Shown: positions 4,695-11,523 of the stretch, one piece after another
Position numbering within the stretch: position 1 is the stretch's first letter
How the letters are laid out: the number at the start of each line of letters is the position of its first letter
Made by a program: the position numbers and the translations under genes
Assembly: GCA_000432175.1 (NCBI GenBank)
Contig: HF989504.1
Span: 30,623 to 42,145 of the forward strand
Direction of reading: 5' to 3'
DNA length: 11,523 nt
Source of the DNA: Eubacterium sp. CAG:786
Lineage (GTDB): Bacteria; Bacillota; Clostridia; Oscillospirales; Ruminococcaceae
Notes under the pieces: model-generated
The model's database searches: none
Seen by the model: the letters and a program-made list of their open reading frames with translations, nothing else
Told to the model about the DNA's origin: nothing

Positions 4695-7196
4695 ATGAAT
4701 AATATCACTGCTGCAAGAGATATCAGCGGTATTGCGCCTGTCAGCGTGCTCAGAGGCATTTCACCGCTCTGCGTTCCGTTTGCGTCTGGCTCGGGACTGG
4801 CAGACGAGGTGAAGCGTCGCGCCGACCCTAATATCGTTTCCCTGTGGGAAAGGCTCGGTTTAGTGTACCTTATCGAACAGCCAGCGCAGGCTCCTGTACA
4901 TAAAACGCATGTCACTGTGAATAATTTCACGGCGCAGCTTGTGTTCCGCATATGCTCACAAAATCACACTGACAGGCTGATTGAAAGATATCAGCCCGGA
5001 TTTGTATTTCCGGAGAAAATACGTGCCGCCGGCGCTGCGCTGAATTCCGTGCTGCGCACCAATGAAGCGCACCGCGTCGGGGAAGCGTTCACCCGCAATT
5101 CCCGCTACACCGAGGAGATAAGCAGGATATTCCGGCTTGTTTTTGAGAAAGAAACCGGGGGCATTCCGCTGCAGACTGTCTGCCGCGCGCTTGCCGTGCT
5201 GCTTGGTTCCACTGGTGGAGGGGCTGTGTTCACGGCACAGCAGCAGAAGATATTCCAGCGTATTGCGACGGTGCTTTCTGCGGAATACCCCGAAAGCACA
5301 GCCGCGCAGGAGATAGCGTCGGTAGGCGCGGCTGCGGTATTCACCGAGGAACAGCGCAGGCGCATTCTTTCAGCTGCGAACGTCATGGGCTACAACACAC
5401 AGCACGAAGCGGCGCAGCGCGTGCTGTCGCTTGTCAACAGCGGAAAGACCCGTGAAGAGATCGGCAGGGTGCTTCTCACCGAAGTGAGAAGATACGGGCT
5501 TGACGGGGAAATGCAGAACGACGTTATCACTTCTGCCCGCGCTGCCGTATCGTCATCTCAGCCGGAAAGCGGCGTTATAACCGCTGAAACTGAAAGTCCC
5601 ACCGAGCAGGGAAACGGTTTCGTTATCCCGGTCAACGGGGTTTCGTATGAGATGGCAAAACTGCTTCTGGCAGATGATTTTTCGGGCGATATACCATCTG
5701 GCGCGATATCTTCTGCTGCGATAGCTGAAAGTTCCGCAGCTAAAGTCCTGGCTGAAAGGCTCTCAACGGTAAAGTTCGACGAACGTTTCAACAAGGCTTT
5801 TTCTGAGGAAATCACGGAGCGGCTAACCAAGTTTGTCACCTGTCATATTTCGGGAAATAGCGCGCCGTCAACTTTGACTGATGGGATTGCCGGTTCACAT
5901 CAGCTTTCGGGTACCGTGGTTTCGTTGCCCTCCGTTTCTGGTGAGAAACTCGTCAGCGTGACTGCAGGCACTTCCGGCAGGATACTGAATCAGCTTGGCA
6001 GCCAGGAAACGCAGCTGAACCTGATATCTCATAATTCCGCTGAAAGTTCACAGTTCAGCGAGAATGTCCGCAATACTCTTGAGATAATTAAGCAGTATTC
6101 CGGAAATCAGGTCAGCGAGTATGATCAGTCGAATATTTACGATAATGCTGATAATTCAGATTTTGGCGTGAATGTATCTGTGGTTCAGCAGTTCTCTGAT
6201 GATCGGAGTTATTCTTCTCAGGGAACCACCGAGCAGTATCTTGACATTCAGCAAACAGAGCATGTTGATGGCAAGCGCGGAAGTGCAGCCGTTCCTGCTG
6301 ATATTCATGATACACAGACGGTGCTCCCACCCGAGCGCACAACGGAAATCCGCAGCGCGGAGCAGTTCCACACGGAAAGCACCACCGAAGTTCCCCAGCC
6401 GGGAACGGTGCTACCAGCCGAGCGCACAACGGAAATCCGCAGCGCGGAGCAGTTCCATACGGAAAGCACCACCGAAGTTCCCAAACCGGGAACGGTGCTC
6501 CCAGCCGAGCGCACAACGGAAATCCACAGCGCGGAGCAGTACCATACGGATACGGTATTCACCCCCAAAAGCGAGGCGCAGGCAGCTGCCGGGTCTTTCA
6601 GGAGCAGGCTTGACACAAGGACGCTGGAAACTCTCGACAGGCTTGTAGCAGAAAGCCGCGGTCAGGTGAAAGCGCCTGATGAGCCGCAGGAACAGCCCGC
6701 ACAGATGGTTCTTGCCCAAAATGAACCGCAGCATTCTGCAACCGCAGAACTATCAGGCAGCGAGGTACTGCGCAGTGTGAATATCGTCCGCAGAAGCATT
6801 GTGAACGAAACCACAACGCATATTCAGCGCCTTATGGAGAAAGCGGCTGCGCCGGTCGTTCAGCCGACGGTGCAGAAGCCGTTCAAATACCGCACAGTTG
6901 GCGGCGCTGAAAATATGGTGATGCTGGTTCCACCGTCTGAAATGGACAGATTCTGGGCTGCTGACCCTTACATGAGCAAACTACCGCCAATAGAGCTGAA
7001 AGAACCGCAGAAGCCTCAGCCCGAGCAGGAAGGCACCACACGAAAGACTACAGTCAACAACCGCCCTGTTATCGTGGGATCCACCGATAGCAGCATAGAT
7101 TCGCTCAGCCGCGAGGATCTTTCCAGGCTCGCGGATAAGGTATACGAGCGCATAGAAACCAAACTGACCCGCGAACGCCGCAGAATGGGTCTGTGA
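4695..7196 (+). CDS. Large eCIS-linked protein of unknown function with disordered, repeat-bearing centre
   Basis: The 833-residue product is not firmly recognised. Residues 1-285 look folded and largely helical (for example ADEVKRRADPNIVSLWERLG and later Ala-rich helices). Residues about 285-700 are rich in Ser, Thr, Glu and Gln, and look disordered, apart from a possibly helical patch near 330-385. Near-identical 29-residue repeats start at 543. The C-terminus ends in a charged helix, LSRLADKVYERIETKLTRER (808-827); a similar basic tail is, as far as I recall, found on small eCIS proteins in this slot. There is no signal peptide or obvious membrane span. AGGGGG (4681-4686) lies 8 nt before ATG 4695; an ATG at 4688 opens only a 4-codon frame. 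Position after tube genes and before the LysM adaptor suggests a structural, tape-measure-like or lumen-associated role; this is inference. Confidence 0.85.
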   Translation: MNNITAARDISGIAPVSVLRGISPLCVPFASGSGLADEVKRRADPNIVSLWERLGLVYLIEQPAQAPVHKTHVTVNNFTAQLVFRICSQNHTDRLIERYQPGFVFPEKIRAAGAALNSVLRTNEAHRVGEAFTRNSRYTEEISRIFRLVFEKETGGIPLQTVCRALAVLLGSTGGGAVFTAQQQKIFQRIATVLSAEYPESTAAQEIASVGAAAVFTEEQRRRILSAANVMGYNTQHEAAQRVLSLVNSGKTREEIGRVLLTEVRRYGLDGEMQNDVITSARAAVSSSQPESGVITAETESPTEQGNGFVIPVNGVSYEMAKLLLADDFSGDIPSGAISSAAIAESSAAKVLAERLSTVKFDERFNKAFSEEITERLTKFVTCHISGNSAPSTLTDGIAGSHQLSGTVVSLPSVSGEKLVSVTAGTSGRILNQLGSQETQLNLISHNSAESSQFSENVRNTLEIIKQYSGNQVSEYDQSNIYDNADNSDFGVNVSVVQQFSDDRSYSSQGTTEQYLDIQQTEHVDGKRGSAAVPADIHDTQTVLPPERTTEIRSAEQFHTESTTEVPQPGTVLPAERTTEIRSAEQFHTESTTEVPKPGTVLPAERTTEIHSAEQYHTDTVFTPKSEAQAAAGSFRSRLDTRTLETLDRLVAESRGQVKAPDEPQEQPAQMVLAQNEPQHSATAELSGSEVLRSVNIVRRSIVNETTTHIQRLMEKAAAPVVQPTVQKPFKYRTVGGAENMVMLVPPSEMDRFWAADPYMSKLPPIELKEPQKPQPEQEGTTRKTTVNNRPVIVGSTDSSIDSLSREDLSRLADKVYERIETKLTRERRRMGL
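6321..6551 (+). repeat. In-frame 87-bp tandem repeat, about 2.7 copies
   Basis: Copies start at 6321, 6408 and 6495, exactly 87 bp apart, and the third stops near 6551. Each encodes 29 residues beginning VLPxERTTEI and, in the full copies, ending TTEVPxPGT. The copies are nearly identical at the DNA level, including third positions, which suggests recent duplication and possible length variation between strains. The period keeps the reading frame. Confidence 0.92.
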
Positions 7197-7212
7197 GAGG
7201 GGAGAGAGCATT

Positions 7213-7914
7213 ATGATAGGTCCTGTCAAAGCAAAATTCAAGGTGCTTGACGGCGCAAACCAGCTGCTGAATGCAAGCGCAGTCGTCGGCAGCGTTGGTA
7301 TTCCCTGCGTGTTTAATCCGACTGATTTCACAATTCAGCGTTCGGTGAATTACGCGCAGCATAAGATACCCGGCAGAGATCGCCCGGTGCTGCAGTTTGT
7401 AAGCGGCGAAGCGGAAGTGATGAGTTTCAGCCTGCTGTTCGATACTTACAATGCCGCCGAAAGTTCCAATCAGCTCAAGCTTGTAGCTTCCGCGCTTGCG
7501 GTAGATCTCCTTAAGATGGACGTGCGGACTTTCACAGAACCGCTCATGAAGCTTACGACAGTAAATTCCGATACTCACGCGCCGAGCCTTGTGGAATTCG
7601 TGTGGGGTTCGATAAGCTTCAAGGGGTACATCAATTCGATATCGCAGCGGTTCACGATGTTCGCGTTCAACGGAAAGCCCGTGCGCGCCGTTGTGGATAT
7701 CTCGCTTATTTCCGACAAGAAGGACAATAACGTGAGGAACTCCCCCGACCGCACAAAAGCAAGGACGATATCCGAGGGCGACAGGCTGTACGCGTTTGCC
7801 TATGCGGAATACGGCGACTGCAGCGAGTGGCGCAGGATCGCCGAGGCAAACAACATCGACGACCCGCGCAGACTTGAATCCGGCATGGATATCATAATTC
7901 CACCGGTATTATGA
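7213..7914 (+). CDS. LysM-domain baseplate/tube adaptor (Afp7-like)
   Basis: The 233-residue product has an N-terminal domain (1-170) with the pattern of the CIS tube-adaptor family: FNPTDFTIQRSVNYAQHKIPG, then PVLQFVSGEAEVMSFSLLFDTY and FVWGSISFKGYINSIS. A C-terminal LysM-like module (about 185-233) reads ISEGDRLYAFAYAEYGDCSEWRRIAEANNI and ends in IIIPPVL. In eCIS and T4-like baseplates this protein clamps the hub to the tube; here the LysM serves particle assembly, not necessarily peptidoglycan binding. AGGGGA at 7198-7203 directly follows the upstream stop and precedes the ATG by 9 nt, so the genes are probably translationally coupled. The hub gene follows after 19 nt, as in other eCIS operons. 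Confidence 0.92.
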   Translation: MIGPVKAKFKVLDGANQLLNASAVVGSVGIPCVFNPTDFTIQRSVNYAQHKIPGRDRPVLQFVSGEAEVMSFSLLFDTYNAAESSNQLKLVASALAVDLLKMDVRTFTEPLMKLTTVNSDTHAPSLVEFVWGSISFKGYINSISQRFTMFAFNGKPVRAVVDISLISDKKDNNVRNSPDRTKARTISEGDRLYAFAYAEYGDCSEWRRIAEANNIDDPRRLESGMDIIIPPVL

Positions 7915-7933
7915 ACGAATGGAGGGAACCTGA

Positions 7934-8992
7934 ATGCCACTGGTGCCGGAAGAAGTGCTTGTACCTCAGTGCAGGGTCTATATCGACGGTTCGCAGATAA
8001 AAGCGTCTGACGAGATGATAGAATCCGTGACAGTTCAGCTGACTGCCTCCGAGATGTCAAACAGCTGCGAGATAGTTGTCTACTGCGATTACGACCACGA
8101 GCGCAGCACCATTGGTAATATCATTTCAAGGGCGGCTGCGGGTAAGAAGATCAAGGTGGATATGGGCTACAAGCTGCCCAAGACCGTGTTCATGGGGTAT
8201 ATCAATTCCACAAGCGTCAGCTATTCCGGCGACGGCGTTTCGCTGGTGATTTCCTGCCTGGACGCCCGGGGGCTGCTTATGGGGAACACTTCCCGCGAGG
8301 GATTTGAGAACAAGAGCGTGAGCCAGATAGTCACCCAGCTGCTCGACCCGGTGAAAAGCTACACCGAGGGAGTGACAGTTTCCGTTCCCGGCGCTGCTGA
8401 CAAGGAATATCCGCTGTCGCAGTATGAAATGGACGATTACAGATACATATGCATGCTTGCGCGGCTGACTGGCTGTTCGTTCTATATGTCCGGTACCAAG
8501 CTTAAATTCGTGAAGGACATTTACTCCTCCGCGACTGTGCAGGCAAGCTACACATGGGGCAAGGACCTGATGGCGTTCAACCGTACTGTGGAGCTTTCGG
8601 AGCAGATAGGAAAAGTCCGCGTAATAGGCACTGTGCCTGATACGCTTGATGATTTCTTCGCGGACGCGTCCCCGCTGAGCGGCTCGGGAAAGACAGCGGC
8701 TTCGCTGTGCTCCCCGGTGAAATCAAAGGTGAGGGAAGTCGTCTGCAAGACCATAAAAAGCCAGCAGGAAGCCAAAACCTATGCCGAGGCTCTCATGCGC
8801 CAGAGCTGCCTTAAACTCTGCCGCGGAAATGCCCGCGTGGTTGGCAACGAATCGCTCAAGCCCGGCAAGAAGATAAAATTCGGAGGGCTTGACCCCAAGG
8901 TGAACGGAACATATTACGTCATGGCTGTGCAGCATACATTCGACGCAAACGGCTTTGTGACGAATATTTCATTCTGTGCCCCGACTGATTAA
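7934..8992 (+). CDS. Baseplate hub protein, gpD / VgrG N-terminal type
   Basis: The 352-residue product matches the late-control D / gp27-like hub: an N-terminal barrel start (CRVYIDGSQI, then SVTVQLTASEMSNSCEIVVY), the second barrel region KVDMGYKLPKTVFMGYINS, and the insertion domain SVSQIVTQLLDPV. After these come DDYRYICMLARLTGCSFY at about 166-183 and a closing KPGKKIKFGG with YYVMAVQHTFD. Three copies would form the ring under the tube. In Afp8 and VgrG this domain is fused to the spike; here it ends in TAA at 8990-8992 and the spike is a separate gene 12 nt downstream, as in phages P2 and Mu. GGAGGG (7921-7926) gives 7-nt spacing to the start. Confidence 0.92.
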   Translation: MPLVPEEVLVPQCRVYIDGSQIKASDEMIESVTVQLTASEMSNSCEIVVYCDYDHERSTIGNIISRAAAGKKIKVDMGYKLPKTVFMGYINSTSVSYSGDGVSLVISCLDARGLLMGNTSREGFENKSVSQIVTQLLDPVKSYTEGVTVSVPGAADKEYPLSQYEMDDYRYICMLARLTGCSFYMSGTKLKFVKDIYSSATVQASYTWGKDLMAFNRTVELSEQIGKVRVIGTVPDTLDDFFADASPLSGSGKTAASLCSPVKSKVREVVCKTIKSQQEAKTYAEALMRQSCLKLCRGNARVVGNESLKPGKKIKFGGLDPKVNGTYYVMAVQHTFDANGFVTNISFCAPTD

Positions 8993-9000
8993 GGAGGTGA
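8991..9000 (+). promoter_or_regulatory. Full-length Shine-Dalgarno for the spike gene
   Basis: AAGGAGGTGA is complementary to the 3' end of 16S rRNA over its whole length. It overlaps the TAA stop of the hub gene and leaves 7 nt between GGAGG and ATG 9005. It favours tight hub-spike coupling, fitting two proteins needed in equal (trimer) amounts. Confidence 0.85.
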
Positions 9001-9004
9001 CGAT

Positions 9005-9760
9005 ATGAGCTCACTTGCAGAGATGATGGCAGGCAGCGGTGAATCCAGCCGCATGGAGAAATGCAGCGGGATAGCCCTTGCCGAAGTCACTGCAATAAAG
9101 GACCCCAAGAACAAGGGCAGGGTGAAGTGCAAGTATCTCACCTCGGATAAAGACGTCGGTGAAACGGGCTGGATATACTGCCTTACCCCGTTTGGCGGGA
9201 AGGAATACGGCTGCTTCATGCACCCTGGCGTCGGCGACGTGGTCGCAGTTGCGTATGAAAACGGCGATATACACCGTCCTTTTGTGATTGGCAGCCTGTG
9301 GGTGAAGAAATCCACCCCGCCTGTCACGATAAGCGACGGCAAGAATGAAACGTTCAAGTTCATAACGCCGAACAAAAGCTTCGTGGAATTCACCGACAAG
9401 CAGAAAAAGGAATGCATAACGGTGTCCACACCCAAGGGGCATAAAATGTCCTTTGACGATGAAAAGAACATTATATCCGTTACGGACGGAAAGAACAAGC
9501 TCGACATCAACGGCAAGACCGGCGCGGTGGAACTCACCTGCGACAAGAAACTCACGATAAAGGTGGGCAGCGGAGTGACCATCAGCTGTGATGGAAATTC
9601 CGGCGCCGTTGAGATAAAGACCAACTCAAAGATAACGCTGAATTCAGCCAAGGTAGCCATAAAGGCAAGCGGAGAAGCCTCCCTTGAGGGAAGCGGTTCC
9701 GTTGCAGTCAAGAGCAGCGGAATAGCCACTGTAAAGGGCTCAATGACAAAAATCAACTGA
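9005..9760 (+). CDS. Central spike protein, gpV / gp5-C / VgrG C-terminal type
   Basis: The 251-residue product carries an OB-fold at about 20-100 (ALAEVTAIKDPKNKGRVKCKY, then WIYCLTPFGGKEYG, HPGVGDVVAVAYENGD, FVIGSLW), the classical gpV / VgrG signature. It is followed by a repetitive stretch from about 110 to the end (SFDDEKNIISVTDGKNKLDI ... ITLNSAKVAIKAS ... VKGSMTKIN) typical of the triple-stranded beta-helix needle. Trimers should form the membrane-piercing spike at the particle tip. There is no lysozyme domain as in T4 gp5 and no C-terminal effector extension. No PAAR tip gene is seen between it and the next genes. Confidence 0.93.
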   Translation: MSSLAEMMAGSGESSRMEKCSGIALAEVTAIKDPKNKGRVKCKYLTSDKDVGETGWIYCLTPFGGKEYGCFMHPGVGDVVAVAYENGDIHRPFVIGSLWVKKSTPPVTISDGKNETFKFITPNKSFVEFTDKQKKECITVSTPKGHKMSFDDEKNIISVTDGKNKLDINGKTGAVELTCDKKLTIKVGSGVTISCDGNSGAVEIKTNSKITLNSAKVAIKASGEASLEGSGSVAVKSSGIATVKGSMTKIN

Positions 9761-9774
9761 CTGGAGGGAACATC

Positions 9775-10185
9775 ATGGCAGATAACAAGGGGTTCATGGG
9801 CAGGGGATTCAAATTCCCGTTCAGCATAGACCCGGCGACTGACCGCATAGCCATGAGCAGCGCCGAAGAAGACGTTGAGGAAGCGATCCGCATAATCCTC
9901 CGCACGAATATCGGAGAGCGCGTTATGCTGCCGGAATTCGGCACCTCCGCAGGTGATTTTCTCTTTTCTGACGACCGTGCCGAGCGCGTTGCAGCACTTG
10001 AGGAGAGCGTCCGCGAGGCGCTGGAGCGCTGGGAGCCGAGAATAAAGGACGTCGAGGTAGAAGCAGAAAGCGGCAGCGGAGACAAGGGCGTGCTTGAGAT
10101 AAACATAAGATACACACTGCGTGTCACGAATAACCAGTTCAACATGGTATATCCGTTCTACATGATGGAGGGAGAGGGCAGATGA
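9775..10185 (+). CDS. Baseplate wedge protein, gp25-like (Afp9-like)
   Basis: The 136-residue product belongs to the gp25 / GPW / TssE family. Visible hallmarks are FPFSIDPATDRIAMSSAEEDVEEAIRIILRT, then GERVMLPEFGT (about 48-58), the family's conserved E-R-x-x-x-P-E-F-G patch, and a C-terminal beta section ending RVTNNQFNMVYPFYMMEG. The protein joins wedges to the hub and nucleates sheath polymerisation in related machines. GGAGGG at 9763-9768 lies 6 nt before ATG 9775. Its stop overlaps the start of the next gene as ATGA (10182-10185), so the two wedge proteins are probably made by coupled translation. Confidence 0.96.
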   Translation: MADNKGFMGRGFKFPFSIDPATDRIAMSSAEEDVEEAIRIILRTNIGERVMLPEFGTSAGDFLFSDDRAERVAALEESVREALERWEPRIKDVEVEAESGSGDKGVLEINIRYTLRVTNNQFNMVYPFYMMEGEGR

Positions 10186-11523
10186 ATTCACCGAAGCTTG
10201 ACGGCAGAACAGTGAGCGATATCCTTGCCCTGATAGGCAAAAAGAGCAGGGCGTACACCCCCGAGTGGAAGTTCAATGAGAACGACCCCGACGGCGGCAC
10301 GGCGCTTGCTGTGCTCTTCTCTGAGATGTTCTGCGGGACTGTTGACCGGCTCGACAGGTTCCCCGACAAATGCAGCCTGGAATTTCTGAACCTGCTCGGG
10401 GTTTCTGCAAAGCCTGTTTCCCCGGCAGTCGGCGTGGCGTCTGCAAGGCTTGCAGACGGTACTCAGGAGCGCGTGTTCATAAAGAAAGGCTCCCAGCTTT
10501 TCACCGACCTCGACAGCGAGAGAATAGTGTTTGAAACCGCGCAGGGGTATTTCGCAGTTCCCGCAGCGCTTACGGACATCTTTATGACCGACCCGCAGAA
10601 CGATGTGATAACACGCACCGACGTCACTGCCGGGGGGCTTTCCGTGAAGCCGTTCAGACCCGACGCAAAGCAGAATATCGAGCAGCATAGCTTCACACTC
10701 TGCGAGGACAGCGTACTTAAGCTTGACGGCGCGGCTGAGATAACCCTGGCGCTGGGAGGTTCGTTCGGCGTGAAGGACGACGAGCGCGCAGCCATGCTCT
10801 GCCAGAGCGACAGCGTTACATGGACGATGGCAGGAACAAACGGCGCTATTCCCCTTGAAGCGGCTCCGGGTAACGGCAGCATTATACTCACGAAGCCCGC
10901 AGGAAAGGCAGCGCGCGTTGACGAAAACAATGTCACCGACGAGGAAAACGGGCATTACCGTATCACCTGTGAAATGAAGCGCACCGGGAACTCAGAGCCT
11001 ATTGCCGCAGACGCAGTACTCATCAGCAGCCGCAGCACTGACGAGCCGGAAACCTTCCGCGGAAGAACGCCAGACAAGATGTATTTCAATGACACTGAGC
11101 TTCCTGGCGATGAGAGCGTTTACCCTTTCGGCAGGGAGCCGAATGCCTACGACTCGCTGTACATATGCTCCGACGAGGTGTTCAGCAAGGCGGGCGCGCT
11201 TGTCACGCTTGATGTTTCAGTTGCGACGGTGATAGTACAGGACGGCGAGCAGCAGAACGAGCCTGATTTCGAGCAGAAGCTGCTTGTTGATAAGAGCGAC
11301 ATCAGGGTAAAGCAGCCCGACGACATCTTTGTTTCAGAGGTCCTGTGGGAATACTGGAACGGGCTTGGCTGGGCAAGGCTAAGCGTCACCGGCGACCTTG
11401 ATATGTTCTCATGTTCCGGTCAGGACGGAAAGCGGCGCATAAGCTTCATCTGCCCGTCGGATATGGAAGCTTCCGTGCAGAATTCCAGTTCCGGTCTGTG
11501 GATAAGGGCGCGGGTGCGCGACG
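10182..11523 (+). CDS. Baseplate wedge protein, gp6 / J-like (Afp11-like), 3' part missing
   Basis: Translation begins at the ATG of the ATGA overlap (10182) and stays open for 447 codons to the window edge. The upstream GGAGGGAGAGGG (about 10168-10179) serves as Shine-Dalgarno. The N-terminus MNSPKLDGRTVSDILALIGK, then YTPEWKFNENDPDGGTALAV and ALAVLFSEMFCGTVDRLDRF, is typical of the putative baseplate assembly / Afp11 family, in which residues 30-80 form a helical region followed by LEFLNLLGVSAKPVSPA. The family is normally large, often over 800 residues, so about half is probably seen. It forms the ring of wedges around the hub and connects to fibre or plug proteins. The motifs of the C-terminal J domain itself lie beyond the window, so the call rests on N-terminal pattern and gene order. 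Confidence 0.88.
   Translation, partial: MNSPKLDGRTVSDILALIGKKSRAYTPEWKFNENDPDGGTALAVLFSEMFCGTVDRLDRFPDKCSLEFLNLLGVSAKPVSPAVGVASARLADGTQERVFIKKGSQLFTDLDSERIVFETAQGYFAVPAALTDIFMTDPQNDVITRTDVTAGGLSVKPFRPDAKQNIEQHSFTLCEDSVLKLDGAAEITLALGGSFGVKDDERAAMLCQSDSVTWTMAGTNGAIPLEAAPGNGSIILTKPAGKAARVDENNVTDEENGHYRITCEMKRTGNSEPIAADAVLISSRSTDEPETFRGRTPDKMYFNDTELPGDESVYPFGREPNAYDSLYICSDEVFSKAGALVTLDVSVATVIVQDGEQQNEPDFEQKLLVDKSDIRVKQPDDIFVSEVLWEYWNGLGWARLSVTGDLDMFSCSGQDGKRRISFICPSDMEASVQNSSSGLWIRARVRD

Noticed and set aside
4688..4702. ATG 4688 as a start before the 833-residue gene
   Set aside because: It is one base from AGGGGG and opens only four codons before TAA; ATG 4695 is correctly spaced.
6321..6551. 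CRISPR-like array
   Set aside because: The 87-bp units are contiguous, in frame and have no spacers; they are a coding tandem repeat.
8989..10191. Long minus-strand open frame opposite spike and gp25 genes (400 codons)
   Set aside because: It mirrors two clear plus-strand genes with good ribosome-binding sites; the antisense translation looks random.
1..11523. tRNA, rRNA, insertion sequence, attachment site or toxin-like cargo gene
   Set aside because: Nothing resembling these was seen on either strand; apart from short gaps the window is filled by structural genes.

Overview
The window holds one strand-uniform, tightly packed operon (all genes on +) that encodes the core of a contractile injection system of the extracellular (eCIS / phage-tail-like particle) type. 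No capsid, portal, terminase, integrase or lysis genes are visible, so nothing here points to a complete prophage. The organism is probably a Gram-positive Bacillota of the Ruminococcus/Oscillospiraceae type. That is an inference from very strong Shine-Dalgarno sites before almost every gene (including one that reads AAGGAGGTGA), mid-range GC and codon style. No taxonomic marker is present. Both ends of the window cut through genes.

Layout: (1) 1-1143, the C-terminal part of a two-module AAA+ ATPase (Afp15 type). (2) 1144-1262, a leader with a strong Shine-Dalgarno site and a hairpin. (3) 1263-3029, the contractile sheath. (4) 3057-3545, the main inner tube protein. (5) 3546-3692, the longest gap inside the operon, with a terminator-like structure and a -10-like box. 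(6) 3693-4246, a small tail-assembly-chaperone-like gene and an overlapping second frame joined by what looks like a programmed -1 ribosomal frameshift. (7) 4258-4677, a second tube-like protein (Afp5 type). (8) 4695-7196, an 833-residue protein with a disordered, repeat-bearing centre. (9) 7213-7914, a LysM baseplate adaptor (Afp7 type). (10) 7934-8992 and 9005-9760, hub and spike as two separate genes. (11) 9775-10185, a gp25-like wedge protein. (12) 10182-window end, a gp6/J-like baseplate wedge protein, incomplete.

These genes would work together as follows. Hub, spike, gp25-like and gp6-like proteins build the baseplate. The LysM protein and the second tube protein link it to the tube. 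The main tube protein and the single sheath build the contractile trunk. The ATPase probably acts in assembly or disassembly. The chaperone pair and the 833-residue protein are the least understood parts. Fibre, terminator and PAAR-tip genes, and the recognised cargo genes of other eCIS loci, are not in this window.

The best candidate for something undescribed is the frameshift signal at 4043-4089: a T_TTT_TTA heptamer, a 6-nt spacer and a 10-bp stem. It would fuse the two chaperone frames as in the E/E' genes of phage P2 and G/GT of lambda, here inside an injection-system operon. The second is the sheath leader, where a 9-bp hairpin appears to bring a distant Shine-Dalgarno site next to the true start codon.
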